A DNA stretch of 23,813 nucleotides from Christensenella sp. UBA7868 (GTDB lineage: Bacteria > Bacillota > Clostridia > Christensenellales > UBA1242). Below, piece by piece: positions 15,030-23,523 of this stretch. The stretch spans positions 1-23,813 of the forward strand of contig DLSG01000113.1 in NCBI GenBank assembly GCA_002501285.1, in the 5' to 3' direction. How positions within the stretch are numbered: the stretch's first letter is position 1; every line of letters begins with the position of its first letter. Below the pieces are notes generated by a model. The model made no database searches, had not been told where the DNA came from, and was given only the letters and a program-made list of their open reading frames with translations. The translations under genes and the position numbers were made by a program.

Positions 15030-17357
15030 CTACAATATTTTCATTTTATTAAATATTTTCGAGTTTTCTAAATCTGTTTTAATTTTGTTAAGTTTAAAAT
15101 ATATCTTTTCATTTTCATTTTGTTTTTTAATAACCAAATTTAATTCTTCAAAAACAAGCATTGCAAAATAAAATGTTACAAAATCAAATTTCGCACCAAA
15201 TTTTGTTAGCATTATTTCGTAATAAGAATAAATATCACTCGCCATAGTGTTTTTATTAATGGCTTTAATAAGTAAATAATAAACTTCCAAAAGTTTTTCC
15301 CTATTAGGTTCTACTTTCACGCTAAAATTGTCATTTTCAGGCACGTAAATTATCGCATTAAAAACGCTGTGCAAAAAATTAACAAAATTTTCATCAATCG
15401 GCTTTTCAGTTAAAACGATTCTGTTATAATGCTTTAAATCATCAACCTTTTTAAGCCCATACAAAATATTAAAATTATTAAAATCATTAACACAAAAAGA
15501 TGTTAAATTTGCGTTTAAATTTTCTAAATTTTTATTGTAATCATAACTTATTATAATCGTTTTTTCGTTAAATAAATTTTCAATTTGTTTTAAACTTGTA
15601 TAATATTTTGGCTTATAATTTTCAGAGCATTCCACAGTTAATTGTGACAAATAATTTGCTTTTAATTTTTCATTTAAACTTAAATTCAAATTTTTGAAAC
15701 TAGAATACTTTATTATTCCCTTAACCGTTTCTTTGTTTTTATATTTATTTATTCCTAATTCTGCTAAAATTGTTTTGTCCAAAAAATTTAAGTAATTTTC
15801 ATAATTTTTAGAATCATTAAATGCCAAAAACTCAACATTTCCGCCCGCATTTATCATTAAATGTTGCGGATTTTTGTTCATTTTAGAAACAACTGCTTGT
15901 TTAAAATCTATTTTAAAAACTGGTGAAGGATTTTCAAAGCCACAAGGTTCTAAAATTTTAAGTTGTTTTACAAAATTTGCATCAATATCGGATAAAGACA
16001 AACTTAAATCAAAATGTTTTTCAACCAAAAAATCAGATTTATTATAAGTTCTTTCTAAAAATTCTTGACTTCTTAAAATAAATTTTTGCAAGTTTTCTTC
16101 TTTAATACTAAGTCCGCCAGCCTTTTGATGTCCACCAAAACTTATAAGCAAATCTTTTGAATTTTCAAAAATTTTAACCGCATCAATATTTCCAATTGTT
16201 CGGCAAGAACCTTTAAGTTCCCCACTATTTTCACCAAATAAAATAACTGGAAGTCCAAATTCGTCACAAAGTTTTGCACAAACAATTCCAAGCACTCCAA
16301 TATCCCAATTTTTGTTATAAAGCACTATAATATTTTTATTTTCTTTGCTTTTTACAAGTCTTTTGCATTCAACAAAAATTTTTTCGCAAAGGTCTTTTCT
16401 TAAATTGTTTAGTCTTTCTAAATCTCTTAAACTTTTGTTTATAACTTTTAAATCAACTGAAATAAAAAGTTTTAACGCAATATTTGCATCATCAAGTCTG
16501 CCTGCCGAATTTATTTTTGGAGCAATTTTATAAGCAATATCGGTTGAAGAAATATTTTTTAAACTTCCAAAAGTATCTTTCAACAAAATTTTCACCCCAA
16601 GAGGAAGCATGTCAATACGCTTTAAGCCCTCTTTTACAATTATTCTATTTTCGTCACAAAGAGGAACAATGTCAGCAATCGTGGCAAGTGCCGCAATAGG
16701 TAAAAATCTTTCAAAATTTTCTCTGTAAATAATACATAGTGCCCTTACAATTTCAAGAGCAACACCCGCACCACACAAGCCATTAAAGTTAAAGGCTTGT
16801 TCAAATTTTGTGTTAATAAGCAAACAATTTGGAAGTTTTTCTGGCAAAACATGGTGGTCAGTTACAATAATATCTGTTCCCATTTGCTTTACAAATTCAA
16901 CTTCCTTTTCGCAAGAAATTCCGCAATCAACTGTAATAATCAAATCTGGTTTTTCTTTTTTTGCAATTTTATCAATGCAAGGACAACTTAACCCATACCC
17001 ATCTTCAAACCTATTTGGAAGATAAACATCAACAAAATCGGTTTTTGTTTTTAAAAACAAATACATTATGCTTGCTGCCGAAATTCCGTCAACATCATAG
17101 TCACCAAAAATTAAAATTTTTTCTTTATTTTCTACTGCTTTAACTATTCGATTAGTCACTTCCCTCATGTTAAGCATCAAAAATGGGTCTTTAAGCATAT
17201 TTATATCATCATTCAAAAATTTATCAACTTTTTCTAAACTATTAATGCCTCTATTCATTAAAATTTCGGCAACCAATTTGTTTAAATTAAATTTTTCACA
17301 AATATCATTTAAGACCTTTTTATCTATTAAATTTTCATTTTTGTTTATAACTACCAT
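15030..17357 (-). CDS. recJ: RecJ, single-stranded-DNA-specific 5'-3' exonuclease
   Basis: RecJ resects 5' ends in recombination and mismatch or base-excision repair. The DHH phosphoesterase motifs are intact: FGDYDVDG (84-91), VDCGIS (143-148), DHH (167-169), KINSAGRLDD (281-290) and GGHQKAGG (408-415) of the DHHA1 domain. An OB-fold region follows (about 450-560). The last ~200 residues form a lysine- and asparagine-rich C-terminal region seen in long clostridial RecJs. The protein has 775 residues, against about 570 in E. coli. The ATG at 17357 has only a weak AAAGAGA site. A structured 122-base leader separates it from secF. Confidence 0.94.
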   Translation of the reverse strand: MVVINKNENLIDKKVLNDICEKFNLNKLVAEILMNRGINSLEKVDKFLNDDINMLKDPFLMLNMREVTNRIVKAVENKEKILIFGDYDVDGISAASIMYLFLKTKTDFVDVYLPNRFEDGYGLSCPCIDKIAKKEKPDLIITVDCGISCEKEVEFVKQMGTDIIVTDHHVLPEKLPNCLLINTKFEQAFNFNGLCGAGVALEIVRALCIIYRENFERFLPIAALATIADIVPLCDENRIIVKEGLKRIDMLPLGVKILLKDTFGSLKNISSTDIAYKIAPKINSAGRLDDANIALKLFISVDLKVINKSLRDLERLNNLRKDLCEKIFVECKRLVKSKENKNIIVLYNKNWDIGVLGIVCAKLCDEFGLPVILFGENSGELKGSCRTIGNIDAVKIFENSKDLLISFGGHQKAGGLSIKEENLQKFILRSQEFLERTYNKSDFLVEKHFDLSLSLSDIDANFVKQLKILEPCGFENPSPVFKIDFKQAVVSKMNKNPQHLMINAGGNVEFLAFNDSKNYENYLNFLDKTILAELGINKYKNKETVKGIIKYSSFKNLNLSLNEKLKANYLSQLTVECSENYKPKYYTSLKQIENLFNEKTIIISYDYNKNLENLNANLTSFCVNDFNNFNILYGLKKVDDLKHYNRIVLTEKPIDENFVNFLHSVFNAIIYVPENDNFSVKVEPNREKLLEVYYLLIKAINKNTMASDIYSYYEIMLTKFGAKFDFVTFYFAMLVFEELNLVIKKQNENEKIYFKLNKIKTDLENSKIFNKMKIL

Positions 17358-17374
17358 CTATATTTCTCTTTAAC

Positions 17375-17473
17375 AAAAAGTTGTTGCGAAATATTCTCTA
17401 AAAGACATTTTCGTCAAACCAAAACCTTTCAGTTTCAATTGAAAATGAAATTTATAAAGAATTTAGCAACAAC
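17375..17473 (-). repeat. Long-range inverted repeat in the secF-recJ interval
   Basis: GTTGTTGCGAAAT (17380-17392) and ATTTAGCAACAAC (17461-17473) pair at 12 of 13 positions. They enclose a smaller hairpin (TTTCA-G-TTTC, loop AATT, GAAA-A-TGAAA; 17427-17450) and a GAC/GTC mini-stem (17404-17415). On the minus strand the outer arm is followed by five Ts. It could be a large-loop terminator after secF or a structured recJ leader. Confidence 0.5.
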
Positions 17474-17479
17474 CTTATA

Positions 17480-18466
17480 CTATTGTTTTTTAGTTTTTCT
17501 TTTTGTTTTGTCGTTAATAAGTGCCCAAGTAGGAGCGGCAAGCATTGTTGACGAATAAATGCCTGATATTAATCCAAACAAAATTGGAAGTAAGAATTCA
17601 CGAATACTTGAAACCCCAATAATTGTTAGTGCCAAAACAGAAACAATTGTTGTTAGTGCTGTAAGCATAGTTCTGTTAATAACTTGTCTAATAGAATCAT
17701 TTGCTACAACCGCACTAGAAACGCCTTTATATTCGTCTTTCTTTTTATTTTCTCTTATTCTATCAAAAACAATAATAACGTTGTTGATTGAATAACCAAT
17801 TATTGTAATTAATGCAGCAATAAATCCACTGTTAATTTGAATACGGAAAATTGCAACCAAACTGCACATGATTAAAACATCATGAACAAGCATTAAAATT
17901 GCTGTAAGCCCACTTAAAAGTTCAAACCTTATTGCAATGTAAACCAATATTAAAATAACCGCAACTAAAATTGCCAAAATCGAGTTTATCAAAAGCGAAC
18001 TACTAGCACTTGCCGCAATTCTTGAGCCATTTGACACTTCAACCGAAATTGTTTCCCCATCTAAACTAATTCCTGATGAAATTTTAGTTTTAAGATTTTC
18101 AATTTCTTCTTGCATTTGTGCTTCAGTCAATCCCGCTTTATCTTTAAATCTGATTGTAAGTTGAGCATCTTCTCCAACGCCTTCTTGTTGGATATATCCA
18201 ATTTCAAAACCTTCTTTATTAAAAATTGAAGTTATTTGATTAGACGCAATTGCGTAGTTGTTACCTTCTTCAAGTTTACTACCAATTTTTACATTTAAAA
18301 CTGTTCCACCAGTAAAGTCAATACCTAAATTAAAGCCAAAAATTGAAACAATTAAAACGCCAATTAAAATTAAAGTAATACTTATAATCGCACAAATTTT
18401 TAATTTTCCACAAAAATCAAATTTATTAACTTTTTCTTTAAATTTACTATTATTATTTGTTTTCAT
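17480..18466 (-). CDS. secF: SecF, protein-export membrane protein
   Basis: SecF works with SecD at the Sec translocon, using the proton gradient to pull exported proteins across the membrane. The protein has 328 residues and six predicted membrane segments: one near 27-46 and five after residue 155. FGFNLGIDFTGGT (43-55) is the family signature. The periplasmic P1-like region spans about 55-155. The ATG at 18466 overlaps the end of secD by 14 bases and follows GGGAGG at good spacing. It ends TAG. The order secD-secF as separate genes is usual in Clostridia, while Bacillus fuses them. Confidence 0.96.
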   Translation of the reverse strand: MKTNNNSKFKEKVNKFDFCGKLKICAIISITLILIGVLIVSIFGFNLGIDFTGGTVLNVKIGSKLEEGNNYAIASNQITSIFNKEGFEIGYIQQEGVGEDAQLTIRFKDKAGLTEAQMQEEIENLKTKISSGISLDGETISVEVSNGSRIAASASSSLLINSILAILVAVILILVYIAIRFELLSGLTAILMLVHDVLIMCSLVAIFRIQINSGFIAALITIIGYSINNVIIVFDRIRENKKKDEYKGVSSAVVANDSIRQVINRTMLTALTTIVSVLALTIIGVSSIREFLLPILFGLISGIYSSTMLAAPTWALINDKTKRKTKKQ

Positions 18467-19751
18467 CTACACTAGCCTCCCTTTTAAAGTTTAACTTTTT
18501 AGGGTTTTTGCTGTTAAGATGCAAATACCATTTGCAGAACACTTTTGTTAAAACTAGTGCCGAGAACATTGATAGCAATATACCAAGAGCCAAAGTTATA
18601 GCAAAACTTTGAATTGTACCAGACCCAAAGATATAAAGCACTAAACAAGCAATTAATGTTGTAACGTTACTATCTAAAATTGTAACTAAACCTTTTTTAA
18701 ATCCGTTTTCAACCGCTGTTGGAATTTTTTTACCAACGCTATATTCATCTCTCATTCTTTCAAAAATAACGATATTAGCATCAACCGCCATACCTAAACT
18801 TAAAATTATACCCGCAATTCCAGCTAGGGTTAATTGAACAAAAGGTATTGCTTGCAAGAAGAATAGCATTAAAATTGTATAAATAATTAGGCTGAAATTT
18901 GCTATTAAACCAAGATCTTTGTATCTTATATACATAATTACAAAAATCAAAATTAAGCCAATAACTCCGCCAATAATAGCCCATTTTAAAGCGTCTTTTC
19001 CAAGGGTTGCACTAACATATTCATTTGAATATAATGTTAAGCCAACATCAAAAGTACCACTCATAATTTTTGTGGCATATTCTTGAGCATCAGCATAAGA
19101 CGAAATATTTCCCCCACTGATAAATGCCCTTCCATCACTCAATGTTTGATTTACTGTTGCTTGTGAAAAAAGTTCCCCACCAATAAAGATGTAGATTGAA
19201 CCATTAGATTCTGCTAGTTCACTTGTTAATTCTTTAAGTTTGTAAGTTCCTTCTTCGTTAAATTGAAGTGAAACGCCATAACTGTTTTCTTGCATACCCG
19301 CAGAAACACTTTTAATGTGATTTCCTGTTAATATTGCTTCAGCAGTTTCACTATTTTCCTTTTTAATTTCAAGCGTAGCAGGTTCACCAATCAAACTTAA
19401 AATTTCTTCGGGGTCGTCAACATCAGGAACTTCAACACGAATTTGTGTTGCGTTAAGCCCATTTCCTTGTTTAACTACTGTTGCTTCCGAAAAACCTTTG
19501 CTGGTTAGCAAACTTGAAATTCTAGTTATTGTTGCTTGAACTTGTTCATCGAAATTCGCTTCATTATCATCAATATTTTTTACATTATAAACTGCTAGAA
19601 CTCCGCCCTCTAAGTCAATTCCTAGTTTTATTGATTTAGCAAAGCCATTATAAGTGTATATGCCAATATCAAAACTAAAAATACTTAAAACAAGACCGAT
19701 AGCAACCAAAATGCTTGTAACTATAAATTTAGTAATTGTTCTTTTCTTCAT
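18453..19751 (-). CDS. secD: SecD, protein-export membrane protein
   Basis: This is the partner of SecF in the Sec export machinery. The first membrane segment is near residues 8-30, followed by LGIDLEGG (43-50 from the chosen start), an exported P1 region of about 200 residues and five further helices. GMAVDANIVIFERMRDE is the conserved D5-type motif containing the functional Asp. The start is uncertain: I report the ATG at 19751 (protein MKKRTITKF), while an in-frame TTG at 19763 adds four residues. The AAGGAG site (19766-19771) is two bases from the TTG, which is too close, and fourteen from the ATG, which is rather far. Confidence 0.94.
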   Translation of the reverse strand: MKKRTITKFIVTSILVAIGLVLSIFSFDIGIYTYNGFAKSIKLGIDLEGGVLAVYNVKNIDDNEANFDEQVQATITRISSLLTSKGFSEATVVKQGNGLNATQIRVEVPDVDDPEEILSLIGEPATLEIKKENSETAEAILTGNHIKSVSAGMQENSYGVSLQFNEEGTYKLKELTSELAESNGSIYIFIGGELFSQATVNQTLSDGRAFISGGNISSYADAQEYATKIMSGTFDVGLTLYSNEYVSATLGKDALKWAIIGGVIGLILIFVIMYIRYKDLGLIANFSLIIYTILMLFFLQAIPFVQLTLAGIAGIILSLGMAVDANIVIFERMRDEYSVGKKIPTAVENGFKKGLVTILDSNVTTLIACLVLYIFGSGTIQSFAITLALGILLSMFSALVLTKVFCKWYLHLNSKNPKKLNFKREASVDENK

Positions 19752-19783
19752 TTTAGTGGTCAAAACTCCTTATTTTCGATTAT

Positions 19784-19812
19784 ATTATAAATAAATTAGA
19801 CTTATTAGTCAA
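19784..19812 (-). promoter_or_regulatory. Sigma-A-type promoter of secD-secF
   Basis: TTGACT (19812-19807), a 17-base spacer and TATAAT (19789-19784) lie 33-61 bases before the secD ATG and downstream of a terminator. This suggests that secDF is transcribed on its own. Confidence 0.75.
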
Positions 19813-19851
19813 CAAATTTAAGCAAAAGTTCATTTTTTTTCCTAAATATTT

Positions 19852-19880
19852 AAAAAAGATAAACATATTCTGTTTATCTT
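19852..19880 (-). terminator. Intrinsic terminator after the membrane-protein gene
   Basis: AAGATAAACA (19856-19865) pairs perfectly with TGTTTATCTT (19871-19880) over a 5-base loop. A minus-strand T-run follows (complement of 19852-19857). Confidence 0.75.
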
Positions 19881-19912
19881 AAATTATTAACCAAAAATAA
19901 GGATTTAACACT

Positions 19913-20311
19913 TTATTTTTTTCTAAAAATATTGCTTATTATTGCACAAATAATTCCAATCGCTGCACTGAATAGCACATCATACACTAAACTAACCGAA
20001 AATTCAAATTTTCCGTTTAAAGCACTAAACAAAACAAACGCAAGAATTGTGTACGCTATGCCTATAACAGCCCCTTTTAAAAGCGTTTTTTCGCCATCTT
20101 TTTTAAACGCTATTAAACAACCAAATAATATTGATAATACTTTAATTACTTGATTTATCGGCTTAATTAACCCGTCACTAATGCTTGTAAGTTTAATAAT
20201 AAAAGCAAATAGCAATATAGAAAGCAAACTTACTATTAACGCATTTAACGCCCCTTTTAAAACTGTTAAAAAACCACTTGAATTACCTAATCTTACTTTT
20301 TTTGTTCTCAT
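19913..20311 (-). CDS. Small four-helix membrane protein, TIGR04086-like
   Basis: The protein has 132 residues with four predicted helices, a basic N-terminus (MRTKKVRLG) and a basic end (FRKK). Clostridia commonly encode a TIGR04086-family membrane protein between yajC and secD, and size, topology and place fit; its function is unknown. I chose the ATG at 20311 because AGAGGGG precedes it and a promoter lies 32 bases upstream. A longer frame to 20371 would start at the -35 box. Confidence 0.65.
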   Translation of the reverse strand: MRTKKVRLGNSSGFLTVLKGALNALIVSLLSILLFAFIIKLTSISDGLIKPINQVIKVLSILFGCLIAFKKDGEKTLLKGAVIGIAYTILAFVLFSALNGKFEFSVSLVYDVLFSAAIGIICAIISNIFRKK

Positions 20312-20342
20312 AAAACCCCTCTTACCTAATTTTATGATTAAC

Positions 20343-20371
20343 ATTATAAAATTAGAACAAAAATAAGACAA
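20343..20371 (-). promoter_or_regulatory. Sigma-A-type promoter of the four-helix membrane protein
   Basis: TTGTCT (20371-20366), a 17-base spacer and TATAAT (20348-20343) give a predicted leader of about 25 bases before the ATG at 20311. The promoter supports the shorter start. Confidence 0.65.
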
Positions 20372-20426
20372 GCATTAAAATCATAAAAGAAATTAATTAT
20401 TAAAACATCAACTTATTAGTTTTTGT

Positions 20427-20666
20427 TTAAAATGATTTTTCATCTTCTGGTTTTTTTACACCGTTATACTCATTAATTTTTTCTTTCAAATAATTATAAA
20501 TACCATTTGCTTCTTCACTTGTATCACAAATTAATATATCACTATCATCATTTACATAAAAAATAATAACTGAATATTCATTATAAACTTTGCTATCTTC
20601 AAGTTTAATTGCTTTAATTTTAAATATCCTTTTTGCAATGGCTTTAACTATCTCTTGATCTACCAT
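20427..20666 (-). CDS. Unrecognised 79-residue protein
   Basis: I do not recognise this protein. It is soluble-looking, with a basic N-terminal helix (about 3-22), beta-like stretches (YSVIIFYVN near 31-39, DILICDT near 43-49) and a C-terminal helix (about 52-66). It has a single cysteine. The gene is clearly real: a perfect AAGGAGG site precedes the ATG and a consensus promoter lies just upstream. It occupies the place where many Clostridia have the six-cysteine SCIFF peptide genes, but it has no such composition. Confidence 0.7.
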   Translation of the reverse strand: MVDQEIVKAIAKRIFKIKAIKLEDSKVYNEYSVIIFYVNDDSDILICDTSEEANGIYNYLKEKINEYNGVKKPEDEKSF

Positions 20667-20690
20667 AACTCCTCCTTAACAATTAGAAAT

Positions 20691-20719
20691 AGTATAATAT
20701 AATTAAAAAGTAATTTCAA
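20691..20719 (-). promoter_or_regulatory. Sigma-A-type promoter of the 79-residue gene
   Basis: TTGAAA (20719-20714), a 17-base spacer and TATACT (20696-20691) lie about 25 bases before the ATG at 20666, with AAGGAGG between them. Confidence 0.7.
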
Positions 20720-20945
20720 TATTAAATTAAAAATAATTTCTAAATTTTATTTTTTCATATAAAAAATTTTTTTTAATAATTTTGAAAAAAAACAAAAGAG
20801 TAAAAATATTATATAATTTTATTTTCATAATAAAAATTTTTAGTTTAAGGCTAAATTAACAAAATTTTTAATTTTATAGCAACATAAATAAATATTTATA
20901 AATAGGCAGTTGTCATCTCAAATCTGTTCAAATAAAAAATAGATT

Positions 20946-20968
20946 AAAAAAATGCCCAAAGGCATTTT
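20946..20968 (-). terminator. Intrinsic terminator after yajC
   Basis: AAAATGCC (20949-20956) pairs with GGCATTTT (20961-20968) over the loop CAAA. It lies directly after the yajC stop, with a run of Ts on the minus strand. Confidence 0.85.
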
Positions 20969-20970
20969 AA

Positions 20971-21441
20971 TTATTGTTTTTTAGATTTTGATTTTCTTTT
21001 AGGTTTTTCTTCACTTTCAACTTCTTCTTTAACTTCAAAAGCAGGAACTGCTTCTTCGCTTTTTTGTTCGCTTTCATTTTGAGGTTCAGAATCTGTTTCA
21101 GTCATAACTTCATCTACATTTACAACTTCTTCTTTTTGGTCAACTGAATAAATACCATCAATATTCATTTCAAGATATGAACATTTGTCATCTTCACCAG
21201 TTTTAATTAAAACAACTTTACCATCTGTTGTTTCCCAAATCTTTTCAATAGTGCCATAAATAAAAGTTTTTGTTAAAACTCTGCTGCCAACTTGTAAATC
21301 GTTAAGCAAATTTTGTTGGTTTTGCATATATTTTTTGTTTCTAAAATAACTTAAAACAAATAATGCAACGCAAGCCACTAATAAAAGAATAATAACAACT
21401 AAATTTCCAATTCCGTTTTGGTCTGCTAATAATAAATTCAT
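20971..21441 (-). CDS. yajC: YajC, SecDF-associated preprotein translocase subunit
   Basis: YajC is a small membrane protein that associates with SecDF. It has one helix at about 14-33, then a cytoplasmic domain with LNDLQVGSRVLTKTFIYGTIEKI (about 46-68), which is the YajC core. The 156-residue length is long for the family because of a highly acidic tail from about residue 105 ending in a basic cluster (KPKRKSKSKKQ). A good AAGGAGA site precedes the ATG at 21441. The position after tgt is the common one. Confidence 0.93.
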   Translation of the reverse strand: MNLLLADQNGIGNLVVIILLLVACVALFVLSYFRNKKYMQNQQNLLNDLQVGSRVLTKTFIYGTIEKIWETTDGKVVLIKTGEDDKCSYLEMNIDGIYSVDQKEEVVNVDEVMTETDSEPQNESEQKSEEAVPAFEVKEEVESEEKPKRKSKSKKQ

Positions 21442-21465
21442 AAAATTCTCCTTTTCAATAGTTTT

Positions 21466-21494
21466 ATTTTATCAAAAGCCATTAGGTTTTACAA
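21466..21494 (-). promoter_or_regulatory. Possible internal promoter of yajC
   Basis: TTGTAA (21494-21489), a 17-base spacer ending in TGA and TAAAAT (21471-21466) lie in the 71-base tgt-yajC gap. It would let yajC be transcribed apart from tgt. Confidence 0.45.
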
Positions 21495-21512
21495 ACAAAA
21501 TAAGCGATTAAA

Positions 21513-22634
21513 TTAAAATTTTCCATATTTTTTGTAAAATTCGTCACGATAATCCAAAAGTCGATCTTCCCAAATTGCCTTTTTAATATCTTCGGTCATT
21601 TTTGTTAAAAATCTGATATTATGCAAACTTAATAGTCTTGCCCCTAAAATTTCATCAGCATTAATTAAATGTCTTAAATATGCTTTTGTAAAATTTTTAC
21701 AACAATAGCAATCACATTCGTCATCAAGAGGCGTAAAATCTTCTTTATATTTTGCATTTCTAACAACAACTTTTCCATGACTTGTAAATGCCGTTCCATT
21801 CCTTGCAACTCTTGTTGGTAACACGCAGTCCATCATATCAATTCCACGAATAAAGCCTTCTATTAAGCAATCAGGACTTCCCACGCCCATTAAATAGCGA
21901 GGAACTTTCTCTGGATAAAGAGGTTTTAATTCATCTAAAATTTCATACATAACTTCTTTTGGCTCCCCAACAGAAAGCCCACCAATAGCAATCCCTGTGT
22001 GAACATAAGGAAGAGTTTTTTCTAAACTAATTTTTCTTAAATCTTTATAAAAATTCCCTTGAACAATTGGAAATAAACATTGATTTTCGTTTTTATGATA
22101 TTTATAACATCTATCAAGCCACGCTAGCGTTCTATTCATATATTTTTCTGCTTGTTCGTGACTAACCCCAGTTCCGCTACATTGGTCAAAAGCCATAATA
22201 ATGTCGGCACCCAAACTTTCTTCAATTTCCATTGCTTTTTCAGGTGTAAAAAAGTGTTTTGAGCCATCTAAATGACTTCTAAACTCAACGCCTTCGTCAG
22301 TAATTTTATTTCTTTCAGCCAAACTAAAAACTTGAAATCCACCACTATCAGTTAGAATAGGTCTGTCCCAATTCATAAATTTATGAAGTCCGCCAGCCTT
22401 TTCAACAAGTTTATGACCTGGACGCAAATATAAATGATAGGTGTTAGATAAAATAATTTGAGCGTTTACATCTTTTAGGTCTTGTGGAGATAAAGTTTTA
22501 ACAGTTGCTTGCGTACCAACTGGCATAAAAACTGGGGTTTCAATAACCCCATGAGGTGTATGCAATCTTCCTATTCTTGCTCCACTTTGCTTACAAGTTT
22601 TAACAACTTCATAGTAAAATTTTTTTTCAGCCAT
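21513..22634 (-). CDS. tgt: tRNA-guanine transglycosylase (queuine/preQ1 pathway)
   Basis: It exchanges guanine-34 for preQ1 in tRNAs with GUN anticodons, the step before QueA. The protein has 373 residues with a TIM-barrel. D96 lies in ILTDSGGFQVFSLA (93-106), the nucleophile region is GIDMMDCVLPTR (264-275), and the zinc ligands are C307, C309, C312 and probably H338. RVARNGTAFT (275-284) is the bacterial form. The ATG at 22634 lies two bases after the preceding stop, with AAAGGA as its site, so it is cotranscribed with the 239-residue gene. Confidence 0.97.
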   Translation of the reverse strand: MAEKKFYYEVVKTCKQSGARIGRLHTPHGVIETPVFMPVGTQATVKTLSPQDLKDVNAQIILSNTYHLYLRPGHKLVEKAGGLHKFMNWDRPILTDSGGFQVFSLAERNKITDEGVEFRSHLDGSKHFFTPEKAMEIEESLGADIIMAFDQCSGTGVSHEQAEKYMNRTLAWLDRCYKYHKNENQCLFPIVQGNFYKDLRKISLEKTLPYVHTGIAIGGLSVGEPKEVMYEILDELKPLYPEKVPRYLMGVGSPDCLIEGFIRGIDMMDCVLPTRVARNGTAFTSHGKVVVRNAKYKEDFTPLDDECDCYCCKNFTKAYLRHLINADEILGARLLSLHNIRFLTKMTEDIKKAIWEDRLLDYRDEFYKKYGKF

Positions 22635-22636
22635 TT

Positions 22637-23356
22637 TTACATAATCCTTTCATAATTTTCTTCAATTTTTTTAACAAAATCTTCAAGCTTAACTGTTTTT
22701 AAATTCACATTAAAATCTTCATCAATTTTGTTTTCATCAAGATAATATTGTTTTCTTAAAAACTCAACATATTCAAGTGGTTTTTCGCCAGTTAATGTTT
22801 TACTTGTGTTTTTTAAATGCAAGCAAAACTCAAACAATTCCTTTCCACCATTTTGCATTCTAAATCTAGAATCCCACTCCAAATTTTCATCGATTATATC
22901 AATATTATTATTTTTACAAAATTCAATTACACTTTCACAATTAATATGATAACTAAATTGTATATTTCCAATATTTACAATAGTAACATTATCAGTGTTG
23001 TTATATGCATCTTTAACCATATTAATTTTAATGTTTGCATTTTCTGTTATAGCAGTTGCTAAAACCCTATACAAGTGAAATCTTCGCTTAAAATACGCAC
23101 TATGATTAGTAGAATTTTTATTAAATTTATCTTGTTTTGCATTTGCCCCAATTAAATTTAAAGCAGAAAAAGCCAAAGCAAAATCTTCTTCAGTTTTAAT
23201 TGTCATATTTTTTAAAAGGTTATCCGCCACGCAAAAATCAACCTTTTCAACTTCTTTTGATTTAAAAAGCGAATTTCCACCTCTAAAACTATGGTACTTA
23301 TACCCATACGCTTTTTTAACAACTACTTTATCTAATAGTTTAGCAAACTTTATCAT
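22637..23356 (-). CDS. Unrecognised 239-residue protein between queA and tgt
   Basis: I do not recognise a family. The protein is soluble, basic at the N-terminus (LLDKVVVKKAYGYKYHSF, about 7-24) and rich in Asn and Lys. It has a beta-like segment DNVTIVNIGNIQFSYHI (about 122-138) and a C-terminal helix. There is no signal peptide, membrane helix or obvious catalytic motif. Codon use matches the neighbours. It is cotranscribed with tgt (two-base gap) and has its own consensus promoter with no Shine-Dalgarno, so a leaderless message is predicted. The product and any link to queuosine are unknown. Confidence 0.75.
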   Translation of the reverse strand: MIKFAKLLDKVVVKKAYGYKYHSFRGGNSLFKSKEVEKVDFCVADNLLKNMTIKTEEDFALAFSALNLIGANAKQDKFNKNSTNHSAYFKRRFHLYRVLATAITENANIKINMVKDAYNNTDNVTIVNIGNIQFSYHINCESVIEFCKNNNIDIIDENLEWDSRFRMQNGGKELFEFCLHLKNTSKTLTGEKPLEYVEFLRKQYYLDENKIDEDFNVNLKTVKLEDFVKKIEENYERIM

Positions 23357-23362
23357 ATTTTT

Positions 23363-23391
23363 ATTATATCAAACCTTTTTCGTAATTTCAA
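23363..23391 (-). promoter_or_regulatory. Sigma-A-type promoter of the 239-residue gene and tgt, predicted leaderless
   Basis: TTGAAA (23391-23386), a 17-base spacer and TATAAT (23368-23363) are followed by AAAAAT and then the ATG at 23356. The predicted transcription start falls on or next to the start codon. Confidence 0.75.
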
Positions 23392-23497
23392 GTATAATTT
23401 TCTTAACCAAATTTATTTTGCTCTATTTAAAAATTTCGTCAAAGTTTATTTTTTTAATAAAATTTTTCATAATATTACTTAAAACAAATTTGCTTTT

Positions 23498-23518
23498 AAA
23501 TAATAAATTAAATTATTT
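23498..23518 (-). terminator. Weak hairpin after queA
   Basis: AAATAAT (23498-23504) pairs with ATTATTT (23512-23518) over seven bases. The stem has no G or C, so it is at best a weak terminator. Confidence 0.25.
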
Positions 23519-23523
23519 TATTT

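Larger units (their letters stand above)
20667..20970. other. AT-rich gene-free interval between yajC and the 79-residue gene
   Basis: It contains the yajC terminator at one end and the promoter of the 79-residue gene at the other. Between them (about 20720-20945) I see only A/T runs, a short ATAAATATTTAT palindrome near 20890-20905 and no open frame with a ribosome site. Confidence 0.6.

Noticed and set aside
20700..20945. Hidden SCIFF-type peptide gene
   Set aside because: No short frame with clustered cysteines and a ribosome site on either strand; the stretch is almost entirely A and T.
23423..23470. 15-codon minus-strand frame (MKNFIKKINFDEIFK) between queA and the 239-residue gene
   Set aside because: It has no ribosome site, and such short frames are expected by chance in AT-rich sequence.
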